Of a stretch of 64,000 nt of DNA, positions 1-10,800 are shown piece after piece. The position numbers were made by a program, and so were the translations under genes. How positions within the stretch are numbered: the first letter of the stretch is position 1; each line of letters opens with the position of its first letter. The notes under the pieces are model-generated. The model was not told where the DNA came from. It was given only the letters and a program-made list of their open reading frames with translations, and ran no database searches. Where the stretch lies: contig CM072861.1 of NCBI GenBank assembly GCA_036937835.1, forward strand, positions 25,512,001 to 25,576,000. The letters are read 5' to 3'. Origin of the DNA: Pampus argenteus (lineage: Eukaryota > Chordata > Actinopteri > Scombriformes > Stromateidae).

Positions 1-819
1 TGAATCAATATATAATGCATCAAGTTGAAGGGATCACATGATGATGAAGGATTACACACAACTCTTTGTATTTCCATACAGACATGTCAGTGTTATGTTG
101 GAATAGACTTGAAATATCTGAACTGTTCCTTTAAGTCTACATGTTTAAAAGGGTAACTGCTTTCTGTTTAGTGGTTTTTATTTTTCATTTGTTGTCTGCT
201 CATCTGTCCGTCACACCGTGAAAACTGCAACAGCGAGATGAACTTAAAATATTTCATGAATGTTCAATCTGACATTTAGTGAAGTTCTGTCTTCTTCTAA
301 AGCCGATGAGAAGGTGAAAATCTCAGTGCAAAGACTGGACGCAGGGAGGAACTGCTAGCTTAGCTCCATCAAAAGACATAAATAAATACGTACAGTAACA
401 CAAGGCATTGTGGGAAAGGCAGTCCAGAGCTGTATAGAGTTATAGTCCCTTCTCAGTGTAAAACCAAAGCTGTCTGTAACAAACAGATGATATTTATATC
501 CTCGCCCTGCACTGTACAGTTCAACTTGTGCTTTTCATTTGTTGTGTTATTTTTTAAATAAAGTTTTTTTATATATTTGAGTGTGATGATGTCCATGTTC
601 AGTGTTGATTTATTTATATATTTTATTTAGATTGTATTTCTAAATATCATTTAATTGTTTTAATTGAAATATCATTCAGTTAATACATTTGTCAAATTTA
701 TATCAGCAGAAAATATTCATCCAAATATTGATTTAGAAACTTTCAGCGTGACGTCTGTTAAGCATCTACAGTGAATGTTTAAAAAATGAAACGTTTTTGT
801 GACTTTGATTTTCAGCTTA
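1..819. other. Non-coding segment, possible 3' UTR end of an upstream unit
   Basis: No coding potential seen. It is AT-rich and nearly identical to 29,581-30,373. An AATAAA signal lies at 557-562 on the plus strand and is conserved at 30,136-30,141. In copy B this segment lies downstream of the plus-strand nfkb1-like exons, so it could be 3' UTR or flank of a similar locus left of the window. That link is inference. Confidence 0.5.
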
Positions 820-2787
820 AGATAAGATAAGATAATACTTTATTGATCCCACAACAGGGAAATTCACTTGTTACAGCAGCGGAAGGAGGGAAAAAAAACA
901 CAGTGTACATATTTACAGAAAGTAGAAAGAGACATGTACAAGAGACTACAACATGATCAAGTGCAGGTGTTGTAAAGTCTCACAGCAGCAGGGATGAAGG
1001 ACCTGCAGACCCTCTCCTTCTTACACCGTGGGTGTAACAGTCTGCTGCTGAAGGAGCTGCTCAGAGACCCTACAGTGTCGTGTAGGGGGTGAGATGTGTT
1101 GTCCATGATGGATGTCAGCTTAGCTAACATCCTCCTCTCACCCACCTCCTCTGTGGAGTCCAGAGGACAGTCCAGGACAGAGCTCGCTCTTCTAATAAGT
1201 CTGTTGAGTCTGCTCCTGTCCCTGTCTGTGCTGCCCCCTCTCCAGCAGACCACAGCATAAAAGATGGCTGAGGCCACCACAGAGTCATAAAAAGTCCTGA
1301 GGAGAGCTCTGCATACTCCGAAGGACCTCAGCCTCCTCAGCAGGTGGAGACGGCTCTGGCCCTTCTTGTAGAGAGCATGGGTGTTATCAGTCCAGTCCAG
1401 TTTATTGTTCAGGTGAACACCCAGGAATTTGTAGCTCTGCACCACCTCTATGTCCAATCCCTGGATGTTCACCGGTGTAAAGCGTGGTGAATTCCTCCGG
1501 AAGTTTACAATCATCTCCTTCGTCTTGCCCGTGTTGAGCTGAAGCTGGTTTAGCTCACACCAGCTGACAAAGTCCCTGATGATGGTCCTGTATTCCACAT
1601 CGTCCCCCTCTGAAACACGTCCAACGACGGCTGTATCATCGGAGAACTTCTGGATGTGGCAGTGGGCGGTGTTGTGGGTGAAGTCCGAAGTGTAGAGGGT
1701 GAAGAGGAAGGGGGAGAGCACCGTACCCTGAGGGGCACCTGTGCTGCAGAGCACCACGTCAGACACACAATGCTGGAGCTTCACAAACTGTGGTATGTTG
1801 GTGAGGTAGTCTGTTGTCCACGCAGCCAGGTGTTGGTCTACTCCCACCCTTTCCATCTTCACTCTGAGCAGTGAAGGCTGGATGGTGTTAAACGCACTGG
1901 AGAAGTCAAAAAACATGACCCTCACAGCGCTCCTGCTATCCTCCAGGTGGAGCAGTGATCTGTGCAGCAGGTAGATCACTGCGTCCTCCACCCCGATCCC
2001 AGGCTGGTAGGCAAACTGCAGGGGGTCCAGCTGTGCGCCCACCAGCGGTCGCAGGTGCCGTAGGATGATCCTCTCCATAGTCTTCATCAGGTGAGAAGTC
2101 AGGGCAACAGGCCTGAAATGGTTAGGCTCTTTGGGGCGCGGCGTCTTTGGTACCGGGACCACACAGGAGGTCTTCCACAGGGCCGGGACCTTCTCCAGGC
2201 TCAGGCTCAGGCTGAATAAGCGCCTGACGACACCACAGAGCTGGTCAGCACAGTCCTTAAGTAGCCTGGGGCTGATGCCGTCCGGGCCTGGCGCCTTCCT
2301 TGCCTTGATCTTTTTTAGTTGACTCCTCACATGATTATCTGTTATGGAGAGGGGGGAGGAGGATGACTGGGGTGGGGTGGGGGTTGGGTGTTGAAGGTGT
2401 TGAAGGTGTCAAGCTGAGGAGTGGAGGGGCAGGGGGAGGGGGAGCCCGCCAGGGGAGGTGTGAATAGGGGTCAGGGGGAGTGAGAGAGGGAGGGGGGGCC
2501 GAATCAAATCTGTTGAAGAACAGATTCAGTTCATCTGCCCAGTCCTTGTCCCCGCTTACTGGGTTCCTCCCCACTCCTTTACCATGGCCTGCGATAACAG
2601 CAAGGAGCAGACCATGAATGTCACAATGTGAACATCCATAGCTGCCCACTTGTTTAAAGTGTCGATGCGGTAAAAAAAAGAGTCCGGCGCTCAACTCCAC
2701 TGTGTAGGAGTAGGAACCAACGAGCTCGGAGCCGAGCGCCACAGAGGACAGCAGTGGAGGGGAAATGGTGGCCTGTGGGCCAAAAAA
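820..2787 (-). mobile_element. LINE (non-LTR retrotransposon), internally deleted, copy A
   Basis: The 3' end, read on the minus strand, is the GATAA-repeat tail near 820-840 followed inward by 3' UTR; the 5' end is near 2,787. The reverse transcriptase region lies at 957-2,330. The copy-B relative (30,375-36,522) still has the endonuclease and the linker to the RT. Copy A joins the region near 2,594 directly to 5' sequence, so about 1.3 kb of LINE body is missing. Both copies sit at the same place, so the insertion predates the duplication. The clade is probably within the CR1/L2/Rex1 group, inferred from RT sequence style; no database comparison was possible. Confidence 0.85.
957..2330 (-). 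pseudogene. LINE reverse transcriptase, truncated ORF2
   Basis: A 457-residue open frame covers the RT. Visible motifs are KARKAPGPDGISPRLL near the start, a PVALTSHLMKTMERIILRHL block, DFSSAFNTIQPS (RT motif A region), the GAPQGTVLSPFLF block, and FSDDTAVVG, the catalytic motif C with its DD pair. The C-terminal third resembles the thumb and connection region of fish LINEs. The upstream endonuclease is deleted here, so the frame cannot support autonomous retrotransposition. A further piece of the same protein (AGHGKGVGRNPVSGDKDW) continues upstream at about 2,500-2,590 in another frame. RT identity is certain; exact clade is not. Confidence 0.85.
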
Positions 2788-2884
2788 TGGATACCCCACC
2801 AATATTATTTAATTTCACATGTGTGGAGTTGGCCTCATTCTGCTTTATGAATTTACTACTTTTATTGTGAACACAAGTAGATTT

Positions 2885-5800
2885 TTGGACTTAAGAACAA
2901 ACTTTCTTGGCAACTTTTCCGGCGATCTACGGCTCATCCCAGAGATCGAAAGAACAGCGGATCCCACCGACTCAGCCCTGCCGACCGGAAGGGCTCGTAG
3001 GCGGCGTCGGGATCGTAAACAAAGGCGAGGGACTCGCGGAGGGCTAAAGGCTAAGCTAAAGCTAACTCCTCACCGGCTTTCTCTACCAAGCATCTTCCTC
3101 GCCAATGTTCGGTCCCTGGTGAATAAAATGGATGAGCTACGACTGCGGATCACCACAAACAAACGGATTATGGACTGCAACGTAATGATTTTAACATAAA
3201 CATGGCTCAACAGCGGCGTTCCGGACAGCGCTATTCAGCTTCCCGGGCGGCAGACTTTCCGGGCAGACAGATCGACAGATGACTCCGGTAAGACCAGAGG
3301 TGGAGGTTTGTGCATTTATGTGAACAAAGCATGGTGTACACATAAACACTACTATCACCGAGAGTCATTGCTCCGCTAACCTGGAATACATCATGGTTAA
3401 GTGTAGACCGTTCTATCTGCCCAGAGAGTTTACATCTACTGTTGTTACTGCAGCCTACATCCCCCCTGATGCTAATGCAAAGCTAGCTATGAAGGACCTT
3501 CATACAGCCATTAGCAAGCAACAAACTAAACACCCGGAGGCTGCCTTTATCATTGCGGGTGATTTCAATCACTCCAACTTAAAGACAGTACTCCCCAAAT
3601 TCCACCAACATGTCTCCTGCCCCACAAGAGGTAACAAGACTTTGGATCATGTTTACACCAACATGCCCGATGCCTACAAAGCAGTCCCCCTCCCCCATCT
3701 TGGACAGTCTGACCACCTCTCATTGTTCCTGTTCCCCAAGTACACCCCCCTCATCAAACGCATCAAACCCACAGTGAGGACAGTCAAAGTTTGGCCTGTG
3801 GACGCTGACTCTCTGCTCCAACACCAGTTTGAAAACACTGACTGGAGTGAGTTTGCCACTCAGGCTACCTGTGACTCCCATACAGACATCAACTCATACG
3901 CCTCCTCAGTTATGGACTTTATCAACTCCACCATCAACAGCATCACCACCTTCAAACAGATCACGACATTCCCGAATCAGAAGCCGTGGATGAATAAAGA
4001 GGTCCGCCTTCTGCTGAATGCACGCAACACCGCTTTCAGATCAGGTGACGCACAGGCCTACAGTTCATCCAGGGCTGACCTGAAGAGGGGCATCAAGAAG
4101 GCCAAGCACGACTACAAGCTGAGGATCGAGGAACACTTTAAGTGCAACTCTGACCCCCGACGCATGTGGCAAGGCATCCAGGCTATCACAGACTACAAAT
4201 CCAGCAACTCCAGCCCCCCTACCAGTGACGCCTCCCTCCCTAAAGAGCTCAACAGCTTCTATGCTCGATTCGACAGGGACAACCAGGAGGTTGCCATCAA
4301 GGCTGTGCTCCCTGCGGACCACCAGCCCCTCATACTCTCCCCCACTGATGTGTGTGCTGCACTAAGACGGATTAATGCACGAAAAGCTGCAGGTCCCGAT
4401 GGCATACCAGGACGTGTGCTCAGGGCCTGTGCTGGACAGCTGACCGGAGTCATGACCAACATCTTTAACATGTCTCTAGCCCAAGCAGCTGTCCCCTCGT
4501 GTTTTAAGACCACCTCCATCGTGCCGGTGCCTAAACACTCCACAGCAGCGAGCCTCAACGACTACCGCCCTGTTGCACTTACCCCCATCATCATGAAGTG
4601 CTTCGAGCGGCTGGTCCTGGCCCAGCTCAAATCTTGCCTCCCCCCCACACTGGACCCCCTCCAATTCGCTTACCGTCAGAACAGGAGCACGGAGGATGCC
4701 ATTTCCACGGCTCTACATCTCGCCCTTTCCCACCTGGACAATAACAACTCCTACGTTAGAATGCTGTTCATTGACTTCAGTTCAGCATTCAACACAATCA
4801 TCCCCTCCAAACTGGTGTCCAAGCTCTGCGACCTGGGAATCAACACCTCCCTGTGCAACTGGATACTAGACTTTCTGACCAACAGACCCCAGTCTGTTAA
4901 ACTAGATGGCCACATCTCCTCTACCCTCACTCTGAGCACTGGCGTTCCACAGGGCTGTGTGCTGAGCCCCCTCCTCTACTCCCTCTTCACCTTCGACTGC
5001 ACACCTGTACATGGCTCTAACTCCATCATCAAGTTTGCAGACGACACAACGGTGATAGGCCTCATCCGCAACAACGACGAGGCGGACTACAGGGAGGAGG
5101 TCCAGCACCTAGCGGCGTGGTGCGCAGACAACAACCTGACTCTTAACACCAAGAAGACCAAAGAGATCATCATGGACTACAGGAAGACTAAACCTGACAC
5201 GCACACTCCAGTCTGCATCAACGGGACGGAGGTGGAGCGTGTCTCCAGTTTTAAATTCCTGGGTGTCCACATCTCCGAGGATCTTACTTGGACCCTCAAC
5301 ACTTCCACTCTGGTCAAGAAGGCTCACCAGCGTCTGTTTTTCCTGAGGAGACTGAAGAAGATCAACCTGTCTCCCCAGATCCTGGTGAACTTTTACCGCT
5401 GTACCATTGAAAGCATCCTCACCAACTGCATCACAGTGTGGTATGGTAACTGCTCTGTCGCGGACCGGAAATCACTGCAGAGGGTGGTGAAAACTGCCCA
5501 ACGCATCACCGGTTCCTCACTCCCCACCATTGACACTATACAGTGCAAGCGACGCCTGCGGAAGGCTCACTGCATCACCAAAGACACTTCCCACCCCAAC
5601 CACAGACTGTTTACCCTCCTCCCCTCCGGCAGACGCTTCAGGTCTCTCCGTTCCCGGACCAGCAGGTTCAGGAACAGCTTCTTCCCTGCTGCTATCACAC
5701 TGTTGAACTCTAAACCACGGTGATAGCAGGACTCACCCCACCCCTATTTATAAAACTATTTATTCTGTCTATAATGTACATTCATCTCCATATAATACCT

Positions 5801-6179
5801 CTCTATAGTACACTCTTAAAGTGTTTTCTATTTATTAGTGTATTCATTCTGCTTTAACTTACCCAATGTAAATATAGTGTAAAATACTGACATAGTATAT
5901 TCATATGTAAATAGTGTAATCATACTCATCTAGTGTACTTATCACTATAGTTTATTTTTCTTACTGTTTCACTGACATATTGCACTTGTATCACTCATCT
6001 AGTGTACTTTACATACTTGCTCTTCATACTACTATTTATATTTATATTGTACATCTGCACATACTCTGCACTTTCTGCTGTTTTTGCACTTCTGGATGGA
6101 TGCTAACTGCATTTCGTTGTCTCTGTACTCGTACTCTGCACAATGACAATAAAGTTGAATCTCATCTCAATCTCATCTC
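2885..6179 (+). mobile_element. LINE insertion specific to copy A, nearly full length
   Basis: A plus-strand non-LTR element. It starts at about 2,885, has ORF2 (endonuclease and RT), a 3' UTR at 5,724-6,179 with AATAAA near 6,149, and a tail of ATCTC-type repeats. Copy B has the uninterrupted site at about 36,650-36,670. Comparison shows a short target duplication ATTT at 2,881-2,884 and 6,180-6,183. The insertion therefore happened after the tandem duplication, or copy B descends from an unfilled allele. Confidence 0.88.
3060..5723 (+). pseudogene. LINE ORF2: endonuclease and reverse transcriptase, two lesions
   Basis: The protein starts as an apurinic-type endonuclease (LPSIFLANVRSLVNKMDEL). 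A TAA stop at 3,197-3,199 replaces what should be the acidic residue before TWL, and a frameshift near 3,340 follows. From 3,393 the frame is open for 776 residues: rest of the endonuclease (AGDFNH near residue 55, SDHLSL near residue 105), a linker, then RT with RKAAGPDGIPGRVL, DFSSAFNTI, TGVPQGCVLSPLLYS and FADDTTVIG (motif C, both aspartates present). Only two lesions suggest a young insertion, in line with its absence from copy B. The group is the same broad one as the minus-strand LINE, but a clearly different family. Confidence 0.88.
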
Positions 6180-6183
6180 ATTT

Positions 6184-7321
6184 CCCAGTCGCCTGGCAAG
6201 TGTCAGGTCAGTGTTAAAAATGCTAAATGAAATGTGTAAATCAAAGAGAGAAAAGATCAAGTGCCTCAAACTGTGGACCGTTAGCACTTAGCTAAGGGCT
6301 AAACAGGAAGTGAAGCAGCTCTATGGGTGCTTCAGTGCTGTGTCAATAATCCTGTTAAACTCATAGCAGGCTTCTTCTTATTTATGAGTGTTTTCCTCTC
6401 GTAGATGCGACCTCGACATCAACACACAGACTCAAACTGTTCATGTCACAGTTTACAGGACCCTCGTGATCAACACGGCTGATATACAGTAGCAGCTATC
6501 GTCTACGTTAGCTTTTAGCTTTAAATAAACTTTTAGTGCACTTTGGAAAAACTCCATTTGTACAAAGTAGAGATTTTAATGATTGAATGATGAACCTTTA
6601 ATGATTATGGACATAAAGTAGAGGTGGAGGCACAAAGATCAATATCTGGATTTGAAGAATTTATTATGGATCATTCACATAAAACGTGAATTTCTGCCTG
6701 AGTGACAAAAACATACAAATAATCAACTTTACTCAGTAAAACACAAAAACAGGAAATAAGAAAAATGTAAAAAATGATGTTTCAAAAGATTAATTATCCT
6801 GTAAATGAGCTTTTTATTGTGGATAAACTGTCAGCTGTTTGCTGGAGCTGCAACAATTAGTCCATTAATTGATTCATCTATCAACAGAAAATGAAGTTAA
6901 TACGTCCATCAGTTCAGGCTGTTATGATCATAGGATACAGATCAACACATGAATACAATAATAATCAATGATCAGCAGATACTTACTGTCATTATGTGTG
7001 TTATAGTTAGTTAAAACTCTTCCAACATTTGTAAAAACCTTCGTCACAACTTGACATTTCAGTGAACTTTCAGCCGGTGGTGGTTTTCTCTCCGACAGCT
7101 TTTGGACTTGAAAATTCATAAAGACTCATAAAGATCAAACTCACGACGTCCGAACCTCCAAAGAGTCGAACAGACTGAGCTACCTGGTCTAAGAACATTA
7201 GCTTCTTTTTTAAATGTGTATATATGTGACTGACAAACACACTGTTGGCTTTAGACACTGTTTACAACCAGTGAGACATCAGGTTGGTACTAAATAACAT
7301 GAGAACAGGAGACTCTCCCTC
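6184..7321. other. Non-coding flank downstream of NLR gene A
   Basis: No gene seen. The sequence matches 36,661-37,704 in copy B with small indels; for example about 60 bp near 6,775-6,880 is shorter in copy B. It contains the 3' flank of the minus-strand NLR gene, and a tRNA-like head at 7,128-7,190. Confidence 0.6.
7128..7190 (-). repeat. tRNA-like fragment, possible SINE head
   Basis: Read on the minus strand, GGTAGCTCAGTCTG resembles an A box and GAGTTTGATC resembles a weak B box about 35 bp later. No clean cloverleaf or SINE body was recognised. The same stretch occurs at about 37,496-37,558 in copy B. It could be an old tRNA-derived SINE or chance. Confidence 0.3.
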
Positions 7322-7854
7322 CTACAGAAGACACAGAGACGCTGAGGAACCAAACCCGGACCAGAACCCAAACCCAGGATACAGAGGCTGAGTGAAGGTG
7401 GTGTTGAAGGTGTGGAGGTGGATCAGTGAGTCAGAGGAGACTCTGTAGAAGGTCAGAGTGCCAGCAGAACGGTCCACATACACTCCTACTCTACCAGAGA
7501 CGGAGGAGGAGGAGATGACTGTTCTTATGTTATTGTACCAGACAGAGTAACCACCATCAGAGCAGCTCAGACTCCAGGACTGATCATTACATCCAAACAC
7601 ACAGTCTTTACTGTCTCCTCTCCGTCTGATTCCTCTGTAACTCACTGATATATAAACTCTTCCTTTCCACTCGACCTCCCAGTAACATCGACCAGTCAGA
7701 ACATTTCTACACATCAGTTGAGGCCAGAAATCAAATCTGTCTGGATGATCAGGATATGACTGATCCTCCTTCACATATGTCACCTTCCTGTTGTTGTCAG
7801 ACAGTTTGAGTTTTCTGTGTGCTGTGTTTGGATCCAGTGTGAGTTCACAGAAAT
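7322..7854 (-). CDS. B30.2 (PRY-SPRY) exon of NLR gene A
   Basis: The acceptor AG is at 7,856-7,855 and the stop codon ends at 7,322. The exon opens with a PRY start (FCELTLDPNTAHRKLKL, SDNNRKVTYV) and continues through SPRY motifs: RCYWEVEW, GIRRRGDSKDC, QSWSLSCSD, VGVYVDRSAGTLTFY, LYPGFGF. B30.2 domains bind proteins or other ligands through variable loops. Compared with copy B, changes fall in those loops, for example SSSSVSGRV against a longer serine-rich run, while neighbouring introns are almost identical. Confidence 0.92.
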
Positions 7855-10800
7855 CTGATGGAGAGAACGAGACATAATACAGCTGCAGTTATTGATCTAT
7901 CATCTGTTTGATGATGACATCATCTTCATCCTCAGCAGGATGTGAATGAGTGATGTCACAGTTTGAAGTTTGCTTTGTTTCATGAATGAAATGAAGAACA
8001 CACTTACACTTCCTCAGACCTGGTGTCAACCATCGGACTCCAGCAGGCTGCAGGCTGAAAGGAGGAGGGGGGTCAGAGCAGCACGTTTTCTTTCAGCATG
8101 CAAACATGGACGTTACATCGCTCTAGTCTACTGTTTTATTATTCTGCTCACATGTGGGATTGGCCTTTGATAGACTTTTATCCAATCTGAATCCAGTATC
8201 CCAATCCTTCTGAAACCCTGATTGAATGTAATCAGGTTTAAGGGGCGGATCTAAAGAAACATTCATGAGGTGGAGAGAGGGTGGCGTGGAGACTTTAGGG
8301 GTGGCAGAAATATATATATGCTGACTGAATCACAAACAATCCCATATTTCAAGATTTGAAGTCAGAAACATGACATTATTGTGGCACATGAGTAAAGCAG
8401 TGAACAGAAATATCTAAAGGTGACATTAGAAATCAATCAATGGTTTTATTTCCAAATCTTCAGCCATGTTTTCCTCTGTGTGGTTTCATCTGTGTGATGC
8501 TCTCCCTCTTCCATCTCATCATCTCTGCTGTTCTCCTTCTTCCACCTCGTCATCTCCCTGCTCATCTTTGCCTTCCACCTTTTCTCTTCCCTGTTGCTCT
8601 CTTTCTATCAGCACTTCTCCTGATGCATCTCTCTGTTCATTAGTTGGTAGAACAAAGCTGCTGATGTCACCCTTCCTCTTCATATTTAGACATTATTTAG
8701 CATCTCTTTCACATTTAAAGTCGTCACAATTCTGTCTTGATTTTATCTTTCTTTTACTCTTTTTCTTCTACACGTGTTTTTTCACTATTTGATGTTGTTT
8801 TGTTTTTAAGACTCTTTTATATTTTAATGACTTGTTGAAATGAAGGGGCAGACTTTGTGTAAGGGCACTGGGCTTTTTTCCTCTCCTGCACAGCCACTAT
8901 AACTTCTATTTAATATTTGATCATAACTATTACTGTAACTCAGTCTGGGTGAGGACTCGTCCCACTAAACTTGTCCCTGTTTTACGTCTTCAGAAACGAT
9001 CAATACGAATGATCAACTGTGTACATCAAACTCATTCATCTCAACTGTTGTTTTTCCAGTCAGCATCCTCAGTGTTTATCAAGTCAACCAACTACAGATC
9101 TCTTTATTTGTGTGCAGTTGTTTGAACAGAACCCTTCCCTCATATTTTCATCAGCAGTATTCCTACAATCATCAACAATCATCTTCAACTGTAAACTCAG
9201 GCTTCCTGTCTGTCAATCATCTTAACTACAGTTTGGTTTAATTTACAGGTTCAGTGACATGGAAAGCTCCACCATCTCACAGATTAAGAAATCTGGTAAA
9301 AGCTTGTTTTAATCTCTGCACTGCCCACCAATAATTAGTCATTTTAATTATTCTTAATTACTTGTACTTGTGTACTTGTAGAGATGAATGTTTGATAGTG
9401 TGTGAAATTTAATCTTGTCTTGTTCTTTTTCATCCTCGTATTGGAGACTTAAAAACAATTTTAATAAAAACACACATATCCTTGGCAAAATTTATGCATT
9501 AAAACAGCCAAAATTAAACAATGAAATGGACAAAAATGTCTCTGTTGATGCACAACGGTTCAATTTTAAAACATTTTTCAGATGAGCAAGTAACCATTTA
9601 GATTCCCAATATGAGGTCTGTTTATTAAAGTATTTTGAAGTTAGCTTCAACGTTTTCTCGACTGTCCCAGAATGACCCCAGACACCGTATGTTTGTGTCC
9701 CTGGTTCTATTTTTACCTTCACCAGGACAACAGGACATTGATAAGTTTGAGCTCTGCCCATGCCACCCCGGTAGATCCAGAAACCTTCAAACACTCTAAA
9801 CAAGTTGAGATCTGTGATCATCTCTGACAGAAAATATGTTTCCAGCTCTTCCTTCTCTATCAGACATTGTCTCTTGGTACCTGAGAGTCTCCAGTCTCCA
9901 GTGTGGATCCTCCAGTTTAGCAGACAGCAGCTTCTCTCCTGAATCTCCTGGATGGTTGTAGCTCAGGTCCAGCTCTCTCAGATGGGAGGGGTTGGAGCTC
10001 AGAGCTGAGGCCAGAGAAGCACAGCCTTCCTCTGTGATCAGACATCCTGACAGCCTGCAGACACACAAAACAACACACGTTAATGTTGCAGGTCGTCCCC
10101 CTCCCTGCCACTATATGACACTGTGCCAAGGTATAGAGGAACTTGGTACAGGTAGACACAATATGCGCTCCTATATATAGAGGTGTGGGCACGGGTGATT
10201 CCCTCTTTCTTCCACTTCCTGGGGTTGGTTGTGGCCTGTCAACGTGGCCATCGTGGTGGTTGGGCATCATACGGTCCTTCCTCAGCTAACCAGTTGCTAG
10301 TATCCTATTTGCTTGGTGCGCGTAAAACGGGTATGTTGGTGACACGATCTCCGCTTGTTATAGCGCGACCGGCTGTCGGGGCCGTGTGGGGACGCGTCGC
10401 TTCACTAGAAGCCCTCCCTGGATGCGTCTGCTTTCCCCTGTCATAAGTCGGGATTTGTCTGCTGTTTAGCGGCTCCATCACTCAGCCCCCAGCTGATTAT
10501 TCTGTTGTCTCTTGGTGTAGCTGGGTGATTGGCTCGCAGCCTGAGCTCTAACCTCCATCTCACTGAGACTCCACCGTAGCTTTGTGAGGGGTATGTATGT
10601 ACCTTTCCAACAATATTAATGCTAATTATCCTAACTGAAGTATTAAATTATAGTTAGCCCTTCTCTTAGATGCTGTGGTAATTAGCTGCCCTGCATCAAT
10701 GATTTTTCCAGGGACCCACACTGCTGTTTTTGGCAAGCACCTTTGGCAAGGTTTTTAACTTGTTTCCTGTGCTTGGTTAGGTGTTGTGGCCCAGAGGCAG

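Noticed and set aside
8466..8792. 108-residue plus-strand frame (also at 38,902-39,228)
   Set aside because: Lies in an NLR intron on the opposite strand, low-complexity pyrimidine-rich sequence, no domain; conserved only because the copies are recent.
9492..9821. 109-residue minus-strand frame next to LRR exon 3
   Set aside because: Follows the donor of the LRR exon, has no known domain, and the correct linker exon lies further on with matching phase.
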